DNA of 61,518 nucleotides, from NCBI GenBank assembly GCA_021463865.1, contig JAJTXY010000023.1, forward strand, positions 1 through 61,518, given 5' to 3'. Below are positions 25,273 to 32,484 of this stretch, piece after piece (positions within the stretch are counted from its first letter, which is position 1; each line of letters opens with the position of its first letter). A model generated the notes under the pieces. The model was not told the origin of the DNA. It saw only the letters and a program-made list of their open reading frames with translations, and searched no databases. The DNA is from Anaerolineae bacterium (GTDB lineage: Bacteria; Chloroflexota; Anaerolineae; Aggregatilineales; J027). A program made the position numbers and the translations under genes.

Positions 25273-25632
25273 TCATAAATCTCCCCTAAATAATAAAATA
25301 TAGCCGCCGTAGCAATTTATGATACTACGCATTAATTTGGCTATGTGGTCGAGCGAAAGTCTGCGATATTCAATGGTCACAATACTTCTGGGATTGATAT
25401 TCGCTTTTGAGAGGCATTCTCTTTCGTCAGGTTCAAGTTGGGATTTATCCGAAATGATTTCATAACAACGACAATAATCTATTGGTTCTTCTGCTTCCTT
25501 TTCGAATAGGATATTGAGACGTGGCCTTAAGAAAAAGAAACTTTGACATTCATAGCCACATTCAGTTGCACATTGTTCTATATCGTCGAGGCTTATGAAG
25601 GTACTATTGATGTAGTGCATAATACTCAGCAT
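25273..25632 (-). CDS. Small hypothetical protein downstream of the MltG-like gene
   Basis: A 119-residue soluble protein beginning MLSIMHYINSTFISLDDIEQ; the ATG at 25632 has AAGGG about 8 nt upstream, and the ribosome site overlaps the end of the MltG-like gene, so translation follows that gene. The C-terminus (SIVTIEYRRLSLDHIAKLM, RSIINCYGGYILLFRG) looks like an ordered strand-helix-strand. Several Cys (CATECGYEC) sit near residue 25. Base composition is more AT-rich than its neighbours, hinting at later acquisition. I do not recognise the family. Confidence 0.6.
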   Translation of the reverse strand: MLSIMHYINSTFISLDDIEQCATECGYECQSFFFLRPRLNILFEKEAEEPIDYCRCYEIISDKSQLEPDERECLSKANINPRSIVTIEYRRLSLDHIAKLMRSIINCYGGYILLFRGDL

Positions 25633-25650
25633 GGGCTTACCCTTTTGCAT

Positions 25651-26946
25651 TTATTGCCCGCACGTCACATTGGCGAGGTGTTCTTCGTAGGTGACGGAAT
25701 AGGCGATGCCTCTGCCGTCGCAGCGGGAGGTGAAATACATATAGCCTGTTTGGGCGGGATTGGCGGCGGCTTGTAGGGCGGTCAGACCGGGATTGCTGAT
25801 GGGGGTGGGGGTCAGACCCGCATGAAGGTTGGTGTTGTACGGGATGTCAATGTCGGTCATGCCACAACAAATGTGCGGCCACCAATCGCCGGGAGTGCCT
25901 AAGCCATACATGAGTGTGACCGTCGCGCCTAGACCTTTGCCCGCCGCCAGTCGATTATGAAAGACACTGCTCACCGTTGGTTGCTCACTTGGCATATTGA
26001 CTTCGCGCTGGATGATGGAGGCCAAAATCACGGTTTGATAGAGGGTGTAACCGGGGGCGACCAATCCGCTGGCGTTCGCACCAAAGGCATCCAACATCAT
26101 ATCGCGGAATCCTTCAGCGGTGGAGTCGTTTTGCAGGGTATACGTGCCGGGGAACATGAAGCCCTCTAAGCCCGATCCCGCTGGCACGGAAGCCAGAAAA
26201 TCACGCGGGGGGATGGCGGCACTACGACCCGTCACAGCCATAAAATCCGCCCCAGTGAAGGCGACGGGCGTGCTGTTGATGGCATCGGCGATTTGTTCCA
26301 GACGCCAACCGGGTTTGACCTCGATGGTGCAGGGGCAGTTGGGGGTGCGTTTTGTCCCTGCCGGTAAGCCTACTACAACAGGCTGCGAGGGTGGGGCTTG
26401 ATCCGCCGCACCGGGGGGCAGCCATAGGGTTTGCCCAATGATCAAAAAAGAAGATGTGAGGCAGTTGGCGGCCAATATTTCATCCACTGTCGCTGGGTTG
26501 CCCGCTCGACCCGCACCTAGCTGGAAGGCAAACAGGGTATCCCCGTCTTGTACCATATAACTAACCCAACCTTCAGGCGGGGGACAGGTGACAGTGGCAG
26601 GGGTGACTGGTAATAGGGTAGTGGTCGGCAAAGGCGTTGCGATAGTGGAAACTTGGGCAATCGCCGTAGGGGGCGCTTGCGTCAAGGTTGGTGTGATGGC
26701 GGGGGAGGCCGTCTGGGTGGGCGTCTGGGTTGGAAGGGGCGTGAAGGTTGGTAGACGGGTGACATCCATCACGACAGGCAGGGGGTTTTCCTCCGCCTCA
26801 ATATCGGATGGGTCGGTCTTATCGTTTGAGACGACGACCCCGGCAAGGATGCCCATTGTAATGGCGCTGGTGAGGGCGATTGTAAGGCCAAACCATGCCC
26901 ACCCCGGCAGTAGTGACGCAAAGCGCATTAGGAGATTGTTTTTCAT
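25651..26946 (-). CDS. mltG: MltG-like endolytic murein transglycosylase with a LysM-type domain
   Basis: MltG cleaves nascent glycan strands and sets their length. This 431-residue version has an N-terminal membrane helix (about 8-38), a Thr/Pro stalk, a LysM-like peptidoglycan-binding segment (YMVQDGDTLFAFQLGAG to IIGQTLWLPPG, about 130-185), then the YceG/MltG domain: IEVKPGWRLEQIAD, FMFPGTYTL, the catalytic Glu in ASIIQREVNMPSEQ, FHNRLAAG, YNTNLHAGLTPTPISNPG and AANPAQTGYMYF. The inserted stalk and LysM make it longer than E. coli MltG (340 residues). The ATG at 26946 is preferred; the frame is open to 26982. Usual neighbour ruvX is absent. Confidence 0.9.
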   Translation of the reverse strand: MKNNLLMRFASLLPGWAWFGLTIALTSAITMGILAGVVVSNDKTDPSDIEAEENPLPVVMDVTRLPTFTPLPTQTPTQTASPAITPTLTQAPPTAIAQVSTIATPLPTTTLLPVTPATVTCPPPEGWVSYMVQDGDTLFAFQLGAGRAGNPATVDEILAANCLTSSFLIIGQTLWLPPGAADQAPPSQPVVVGLPAGTKRTPNCPCTIEVKPGWRLEQIADAINSTPVAFTGADFMAVTGRSAAIPPRDFLASVPAGSGLEGFMFPGTYTLQNDSTAEGFRDMMLDAFGANASGLVAPGYTLYQTVILASIIQREVNMPSEQPTVSSVFHNRLAAGKGLGATVTLMYGLGTPGDWWPHICCGMTDIDIPYNTNLHAGLTPTPISNPGLTALQAAANPAQTGYMYFTSRCDGRGIAYSVTYEEHLANVTCGQ

Positions 26947-27055
26947 GGCGTGACATTTTAACGTGTAGCTGAATGGGGTCAAGACCGGGAGTCACTAATA
27001 ATAAAGTTAAAATTGAGATGACGGGCAAACTTTACAAAAAATTCATAAATGGTGC

Positions 27056-27084
27056 TTGATTCTCTCTATACTTCATTGTACACT
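27056..27084 (+). promoter_or_regulatory. Candidate sigma-70 promoter for the Flp pilin genes
   Basis: TTGATT and TACACT with a 17-nt spacer (each 4 of 6 to consensus), 45 nt upstream of the first pilin ATG, in otherwise AT-rich noncoding DNA. Confidence 0.45.
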
Positions 27085-27128
27085 GTAGTCATCATCTGCA
27101 ATTTTCCATCTATTTGAGGAGATCCAAC

Positions 27129-27275
27129 ATGCTGTATCTGCCACGTGAAAAAGGCCAAGGCCTCGTTGAATATGCTCTGATTCTCGTTCTGGTTGCCGTC
27201 GTCGTGATTATCATCTTGATTGTCCTCGGCCCAGCCATTGGTAACATTTTCAGCAGCATCATTCGTTCGCTGTAA
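27129..27275 (+). CDS. Flp/Fap-type pilin, first of two
   Basis: A 48-residue prepilin. Short positive leader MLYLPREKG, then the class III cleavage region GQGLVEYALILVLVAVVVII with Glu and Tyr at the expected +5/+6 positions after the processed Gly/Gln, and a short tail ending GNIFSSIIRSL. GAGGAG lies about 8 nt before the ATG. These pilins are polymerised by Tad/Cpa machinery (TadA, TadB, TadC, RcpA-like proteins, TadV peptidase); none of those genes is in the window. A strong terminator follows, so the gene can be its own transcript. Its small size means automated callers often miss it. Confidence 0.88.
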   Translation: MLYLPREKGQGLVEYALILVLVAVVVIIILIVLGPAIGNIFSSIIRSL

Positions 27276-27303
27276 TCGCAGAACGCTCGACTCAAAGTCT
27301 AAA

Positions 27304-27329
27304 CCCTCGGCTTGTGCCGGGGGTTTTTT
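27304..27329 (+). terminator. Terminator after the first Flp pilin gene
   Basis: CCCTCGGC pairs with GCCGGGGG (8 bp, one G-U) around TTGT, followed by six T. A very strong intrinsic terminator, 29 nt past the stop. Confidence 0.9.
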
Positions 27330-27372
27330 CATACCGAAGCAAAGGAGAAATTGATAAAGGAGTAAAAGGCCC

Positions 27373-27528
27373 ATGTCCGCTTGGTTGAAGAAAAATCAAG
27401 ATGGGCAGGGATTGGTGGAGTATGCCTTAATTATTATGCTGGTTGCGCTTATCGTAATCATCGTGCTGGTCGTACTCGGCCCCGGCGTTGGGAATTTATA
27501 CTCCTCTGCCGTGAATGCCCTGCCATAA
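27373..27528 (+). CDS. Flp/Fap-type pilin, second of two
   Basis: A 51-residue paralogue of the preceding pilin: leader MSAWLKKNQDG, then GQGLVEYALIIMLVALIVII and a tail ending GPGVGNLYSSAVNALP. AAGGAG lies about 10 nt upstream of the ATG. It has its own terminator. The two mature pilins share the Gly-Leu-Val-Glu-Tyr-Ala-Leu core but differ in leader and tail, so they could be major and minor subunits or alternately expressed. No assembly genes are present nearby. Confidence 0.88.
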   Translation: MSAWLKKNQDGQGLVEYALIIMLVALIVIIVLVVLGPGVGNLYSSAVNALP

Positions 27529-27555
27529 CACGAAATTATCCAGAACTCATTAGCC

Positions 27556-27581
27556 CTCGGCGTTATCGCCGGGTTTTTTTT
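27556..27581 (+). terminator. Terminator after the second Flp pilin gene
   Basis: A 7-bp stem (CTCGGCG with CGCCGGG, one G-U) around TTAT, followed by eight T. The T-run touches the stop codon of the convergent DUF2723 gene. Nearly identical in design to the terminator at 27304-27329. Confidence 0.88.
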
Positions 27582-29493
27582 ATGGTTCACATTGGACGGG
27601 CAAGGTCTGGACGCTGTAGTTTTGGAAAGTCTCGGTGGAGAGTTGTTCATAGAGGCCGAAGCGTACACTTTGCCCATTTGAGCGGTGTGGTAGAGGATAC
27701 ACATCGGTCACGACTTCGTTGGGCAGCCAGTCCGTCATGGGTCGCCAGCCGTAAATGGGAGCGGACTGGTCGGCTTGGTCAATGACTTCCCCGTTTGCAT
27801 CTAACAAATGCACCATGATGTGTAAATTGCGGGATGGGGTTTCCGCCGTCGCCCAATCTACGGTTAAGACAATGTATTGACGGGTACAGGTAATTTGGGC
27901 ATCTAGCGCGATGACGGGAACCGGGACATCACAATCGGCGGGTAAGGTAACGGGCGTTTCAGCCAAGCGGGGTTGGGTATCAATCTGCACGAGATAGGGG
28001 GCGACGGCTCGCAGATAAATTTTTGTACCGAGACGGCTTTCCCACCATGCAATGGGTTGATTAAAGAAGGTGTATTCAGGGGTAATCAATGGCCCTTGTT
28101 GTAATAGGGTATCAAAATCGGCTTTGTGGTCGGCGCGGCGAATCTGGGTTAATTGATGTTCGACATCCTGTGCAAAACCAATGGCATAAAAACGCGGCCC
28201 CCATGCCAGCATGAAGGTGGAGTTGGGGGGGGCGTTTTTGGCAAGGGCAATGGTATCCAGACCCGTGCGGTCATGGGTGATGTCATGTACAAAATTGTGG
28301 TTCTGGTCGTAAAGCCATAGACCATAGTAGATTATGGCAGTGGCAAGGGCGGCATAGACCGTGAATTGTAGTTCAGTAGACCAACGATGGGCCTGTTTCT
28401 GACGATAGCGTGAGGCTATCTGCAAGACCTCATCCGCCAAAAATAAGCAACCAAAAGCCAATGCCACTTGCACGGCGAAGATGTTGGGGGCAAGAACATC
28501 GCTAAAAAGACCTACGGCGAAGATGTAGTTGGGTATCATTGCCAGAATGAGCGTTGTGCTGGGACGGCGATACTGAGGATTTCGCAAGGCAATAGACAAC
28601 CCCAGCAGGCCCAGCAGAATCCCCGGAATACTCAGCCCTTGCACCATAATATTGTTGATTTTGTCGAAATTTTGCTGGAAGGCCTCTTGAGAGTCTGGCA
28701 AACCAAAAAAATGATCGGCTTCTTTTCCAATAAACTGTTCCCAAAATCCTGATAGTGTATTTGGCTCACCATAGACCCATGTTGCATCCGTGTTGGCACG
28801 AAGCGGGAGATACAAGTAGGGCAGAAAACCGATCAAACCGAGCAGCAGTGCCGCTATCAACATTGGTGGTTTGCGGAGGAAGGACTTTAAATCGGGCCAC
28901 GTGGCATAGAGGAGGGCGGGGATCAACAGCGTAATGGTACGGTGATGAAAGACGCCAATCCCCCCGATGAACGCCAACCAAAGGATACGATGTCGAATGG
29001 GTCTCCGCCAAAGGGCCACTAGTAAGAGAAGGATTTGCAGCAGGAAGGTGAATGAATAGACCTCGGCAACAACGTTGTGTACCCACACAAACCGCGTGAG
29101 GCCAAGCACGAAGGTCATACCCGCAGCGAGAATAGGTTTTTGAGTGAGGTGGGTCGCCAATAGGTAGACCAAGATCAGGGTCACCCCTCCCCATAACCAT
29201 GAGACAAGTGCCGGGGCGGTGGTGGCAGAGACCCCCATCAGCTTTAGCCCCGCAACGATTCCGCTGCTGAGGATCACATAAAGGGGGTAGCCAGTAGGAT
29301 GCAGCGTGCCCCATGTGTTGAGAACGGCTTGGGTCTCACCTACATCAATCATCATGATGTGTGATGAACCATTGATGATGGTTTGGAAGGTGGGGCGGTA
29401 AATGAGCAACAGAACAAGCAAGACAAGAACGATCAGCAGTCCCAATGTCGTGCTTCGGTTCAACATTTTGGCTTGCAGGGTCGCTGATTTCAT
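27580..29493 (-). CDS. DUF2723-family membrane glycosyltransferase
   Basis: A 637-residue multispanning protein. Residues 1-400 hold about ten hydrophobic segments, with the family hallmarks MIDVGETQAVLNTWGTLHPTGYPLYVILSS (split across the first loop) and VHNVVAEVYSFTF. The region near GVFHHRTITLLIPALL is also typical. The last 200 residues are a soluble beta-rich domain. DUF2723 proteins are GT-C-fold enzymes, related to eukaryotic TMEM260 O-mannosyltransferases, that use polyprenyl-linked sugars. It is the last gene of a five-gene glycan operon (6 nt after the methyltransferase gene), so it probably decorates an exported protein or glycan. Confidence 0.85.
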   Translation of the reverse strand: MKSATLQAKMLNRSTTLGLLIVLVLLVLLLIYRPTFQTIINGSSHIMMIDVGETQAVLNTWGTLHPTGYPLYVILSSGIVAGLKLMGVSATTAPALVSWLWGGVTLILVYLLATHLTQKPILAAGMTFVLGLTRFVWVHNVVAEVYSFTFLLQILLLLVALWRRPIRHRILWLAFIGGIGVFHHRTITLLIPALLYATWPDLKSFLRKPPMLIAALLLGLIGFLPYLYLPLRANTDATWVYGEPNTLSGFWEQFIGKEADHFFGLPDSQEAFQQNFDKINNIMVQGLSIPGILLGLLGLSIALRNPQYRRPSTTLILAMIPNYIFAVGLFSDVLAPNIFAVQVALAFGCLFLADEVLQIASRYRQKQAHRWSTELQFTVYAALATAIIYYGLWLYDQNHNFVHDITHDRTGLDTIALAKNAPPNSTFMLAWGPRFYAIGFAQDVEHQLTQIRRADHKADFDTLLQQGPLITPEYTFFNQPIAWWESRLGTKIYLRAVAPYLVQIDTQPRLAETPVTLPADCDVPVPVIALDAQITCTRQYIVLTVDWATAETPSRNLHIMVHLLDANGEVIDQADQSAPIYGWRPMTDWLPNEVVTDVYPLPHRSNGQSVRFGLYEQLSTETFQNYSVQTLPVQCEP

Positions 29494-29498
29494 AAAAT

Positions 29499-30797
29499 CT
29501 ATTGAGATGATCGCCTTCGCAGCCGTTGATCCGCTTTATAGGCGAAAGTTTGTTTAATCATTTGTAATTCGGTTTGCTGCTGGTCAACCGTGGCCTTGGC
29601 CGCTGATAACTGCTCCAAAGCCGCCGCGAGTTCGGCTTCACGGGCTTTCAAAATTTCCATGATGCTGTCTCGTTGAGATTCAGCAGCACTCCGGGTGGCG
29701 TTTAATACCTCATGCACGGCAGCAAGCTCAGTATCTTTCGTTTTGACCATCTCTTCAAGGGCGGCGATGGTTTTTTTTGTTTCGACTAATTCTTGTTCAC
29801 GGTCACCGACCAATGTTTTGAGCGCGGTGGCATATTCTTCGGCCCGTTTGATGTTTTCATGCAGGCTTTGGCGCTCCTCCTCCCATTGACGGCTTTGCAA
29901 ATCCAGTGCCGCCGAAACCGCCGCCGAAGACTCGGAGATTTTCCAAAAGCTACCGCCCAGATCAGGGCCGGATTGTGCAACTTGTTGAAGGGGGATAGAT
30001 TCCTTTTTGCCTGCATCGGAGGCATTTTCAACCCCTTGATCTACCCGCCGCGAAATTTCGAGCGCCTCATTGTAGACGGCAATGCCTGTTAGATAGCCAC
30101 GGTTGGAGTAGATGGCGGTGTGCTCAACCTCGAACTGTCCCTCGTAAAACAAAGCCTTGAGAGCGGCCATATTGGGGCCAACTTTGTTGGTGTGGTCGCC
30201 AAGTAGCGAGTCACCGGGATAGAATTGGATTAGGGCTACATCCTCCAAGAGGGGGGCAACATCGGCTAATTTGACGGATGTGCCGGTGGGTAGACTCACA
30301 AAATTATCAATCAGGTGGCTTTCGACAAAAACCTTGCCACCTAGTTTGGTAACGGAGCGCACGTGGTCAATCGCCAGCATAGGGTTGCGCAGGTGATAGA
30401 GCAGGCCCAAGAATAATACAATGTCGAAAGTGCCATGTATGTCTGGCGAGAGATTGTAGATATTTTCGACCAGATAGGTGGCCTTGCTGCCGAGGATTTT
30501 GCTGGCAATGGGGAAACCCGTATTTTCAGCTTGAACGTAATCAATCCCCACCACCTCGGCCCCGCGCCGCTCGAGTTCAAAGGTGAAAAAACCATCACGG
30601 CAACTGATGTCCAGTACACGCAGACCTGTGCAATCTTGCGGCAGACCAAGTGCATCCAATTCAGCAAGGGTGTGTTCTGAGTGATTGGTGCCGGGGGTAA
30701 CGATGCCACCGGGGAGGGTGATGCGGTGATACCAGCCCGTAAACGAATCTACAAGACGGCGAATTTCGGCTGGGTCGGTGATCGCAGGGTTGGTCAT
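29499..30797 (-). CDS. SAM-dependent methyltransferase with long C-terminal coiled coil
   Basis: A 432-residue protein. The N-terminal half is a class I methyltransferase related to CmoB/DUF1698 proteins: GWYHRITLPGGIVTPG, SAM motif I RVLDISCRDGFFTFE (note Ser where Gly is usual), VVGIDYVQAENTGFP, and FDIVLFLGLLYHLRNPMLA. From about residue 285 the chain is a long heptad-rich coiled coil (EEYATALKTLVGDREQELVE, KTIAALEEMVKTKDTELAAV). Its paralogue at 31690-32484 lacks the coil. In E. coli WbdD a methyltransferase plus coiled coil acts as chain terminator and molecular ruler for O-polysaccharide; a similar role here is my inference. It lies 3 nt after the next methyltransferase gene. Confidence 0.85.
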   Translation of the reverse strand: MTNPAITDPAEIRRLVDSFTGWYHRITLPGGIVTPGTNHSEHTLAELDALGLPQDCTGLRVLDISCRDGFFTFELERRGAEVVGIDYVQAENTGFPIASKILGSKATYLVENIYNLSPDIHGTFDIVLFLGLLYHLRNPMLAIDHVRSVTKLGGKVFVESHLIDNFVSLPTGTSVKLADVAPLLEDVALIQFYPGDSLLGDHTNKVGPNMAALKALFYEGQFEVEHTAIYSNRGYLTGIAVYNEALEISRRVDQGVENASDAGKKESIPLQQVAQSGPDLGGSFWKISESSAAVSAALDLQSRQWEEERQSLHENIKRAEEYATALKTLVGDREQELVETKKTIAALEEMVKTKDTELAAVHEVLNATRSAAESQRDSIMEILKAREAELAAALEQLSAAKATVDQQQTELQMIKQTFAYKADQRLRRRSSQ

Positions 30798-30800
30798 GGT

Positions 30801-31652
30801 TTATTCCTTCTGCAAAACCACAATGTCTTGATAGCTTAACATGCCGCGTAACAGGTAGTTGCGAACGGTAAAGAATTGACCCCAATGCTTCATAATATAG
30901 CTTTTTTGATGGAACATGGAATGGTAAAAATCAGGGAAAACGCCCGTCCATTCATCATCCGAGGCAAAACAGAAACCGTTTTCTTCATAGGCCATGACAT
31001 GGTGGATCATGGCGGGAAGATCAGGGGCGCTGTTATAGAATCCTTGCCACGCAAAATCACCGTGTATGGTTAATAGCAGCACTGCGCCGGGTTTCGTAAC
31101 CCTTTTTAGCTCACCTAACCACGCGTCTTGGTACTTTTCGTCCAGATGGCTAAAAACACTGTGGGCATAGACCAGATCGAACTGCTCATCGGCATAGTTG
31201 AGCGGAGGCAGTCCTTGATTTACCTCATATTGAGCATAGCGGATATGCTTTTTGCTCCAATTGATGGCTAACTCATCAATATCTGTACCATAGAGTTGAG
31301 CCGTCCGGCTGAGGTCTTTCATCCAGCGCATGATACGTCCACAGCCGACCCCAAAATCCAAAATACTGTGGAAGTCGTCAAAAGTCATGCCGATGGACTG
31401 AAGGGCCGCCTCAAAGTCACGGCGCGATTCTTTCCCCGTGCGATTAAAGCGCTTGACGTCGTAGCCCCCCGCGACACGATAACGCAAGTGAGGCGGTGGC
31501 ATGGGCGGAGTACCGCCTTGTGGCAGTTGGGAAAGCCAAAAGAATATATCTTTTGGATATTGGCGGAATGATTTACGAGTGGTATCCCACCAATAACGCT
31601 CCTCTGGCGTCATGTCATCGGTGAGGTCATTAAACAGATATTTGAGCTGCAT
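30801..31652 (-). CDS. Class I SAM-dependent methyltransferase
   Basis: A 283-residue methyltransferase. Motif I is ILDFGVGCGRIMRWM near residue 100, the acidic strand YGTDIDELAINW follows, then FDLVYAHSVFSHLDEKYQDA and the post-III region VTKPGAVLLLTIHG. The first 80 residues are a helical cap with YWWDTTRKSFRQYPKD. It sits between two CmoB-like methyltransferase genes in the glycan operon, so the substrate is probably a sugar or glycan rather than RNA. Exact acceptor unknown. Confidence 0.87.
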   Translation of the reverse strand: MQLKYLFNDLTDDMTPEERYWWDTTRKSFRQYPKDIFFWLSQLPQGGTPPMPPPHLRYRVAGGYDVKRFNRTGKESRRDFEAALQSIGMTFDDFHSILDFGVGCGRIMRWMKDLSRTAQLYGTDIDELAINWSKKHIRYAQYEVNQGLPPLNYADEQFDLVYAHSVFSHLDEKYQDAWLGELKRVTKPGAVLLLTIHGDFAWQGFYNSAPDLPAMIHHVMAYEENGFCFASDDEWTGVFPDFYHSMFHQKSYIMKHWGQFFTVRNYLLRGMLSYQDIVVLQKE

Positions 31653-31689
31653 GTGTGGCTTTCTGAGTGCTCAGAATAGTTTATGGACT

Positions 31690-32484
31690 CTAGCGATTTA
31701 ATTCTGTTGACCCATCCATTCGACGGAAGCGGCTGATACTATAATCCTCAATCGCGCGTGCTTTGACATACCCGCGTGAGCCGACCACATAGTCTGCCAA
31801 GACCTCAAATTCGGCGTCATGAGTCATGGCGCGTAGGGCGGCCATGTTGGGAGCGAATTTATTGGTGGCATCCCCCGCCAAGCTGTCCTGTGGATAATAT
31901 TGCATCAAGGGTGTATCAATCAGGCTCATCGAGATTTTGCCCATCGGGAGGAAGGAGCCATCGTTAAGTTGGAAATAGTTATCAATCAAGTGGGTTTCGG
32001 TAAATAATAATGCACCCGGACGGGAAACAGACCGAATTTTATCGAGGGCCAGCATAGGATGACGCAGGTGATAGAGTACCCCTAGAAACAGGATCAGATC
32101 GAACCGTCCATGTTTTTCAGGTGAGAGATCATAGACGTTTTCGACCATAAAGGTCGTTTTGCTGCCGAGGATTTTGCTGATAATCGAGAAACCAGTGGTG
32201 GTAGGGAGGGCATAGTCAATGCCAACGACCTCAGCACCGCGTCGTTCCAGTTCGAACATAAAATAGCCGTCCCGACATCCAATATCCAAAACACGCATCC
32301 CTTTGGCATTGCGGGGCAGACCCAACATATCTAAATGCGAGAGCATCTCGTCCGAATTGTTTAGGCCGGGCGTGACAATATTGCCGGGTAACTTAATGCG
32401 ATGATACCAAGGGCTAAACCCCTCGATCATAGATTTGATTTGGTTTTTATCAGTGATAGGCGCAGAAATTGGCGCTTTGGTCAT
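31690..32484 (-). CDS. CmoB/DUF1698-like SAM-dependent methyltransferase
   Basis: A 264-residue paralogue of the N-terminal half of the protein encoded at 29499-30797: FSPWYHRIKLPGNIVTPG, motif I RVLDIGCRDGYFMFE, VVGIDYALPTTTGF, and LILFLGVLYHLRHPMLALD. True CmoB modifies tRNA wobble uridine, but the operon context and absence of the CmoB N-terminal domain point to a glycan-modifying enzyme. Its ATG overlaps the glycosyltransferase stop by 4 nt (ATGA). Confidence 0.87.
   Translation of the reverse strand: MTKAPISAPITDKNQIKSMIEGFSPWYHRIKLPGNIVTPGLNNSDEMLSHLDMLGLPRNAKGMRVLDIGCRDGYFMFELERRGAEVVGIDYALPTTTGFSIISKILGSKTTFMVENVYDLSPEKHGRFDLILFLGVLYHLRHPMLALDKIRSVSRPGALLFTETHLIDNYFQLNDGSFLPMGKISMSLIDTPLMQYYPQDSLAGDATNKFAPNMAALRAMTHDAEFEVLADYVVGSRGYVKARAIEDYSISRFRRMDGSTELNR

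Noticed and set aside
27066-27374. A 102-codon minus-strand open frame between the MltG-like and pilin genes
   Set aside because: It is antisense to the first Flp pilin gene and its terminator, and looks like no known protein.
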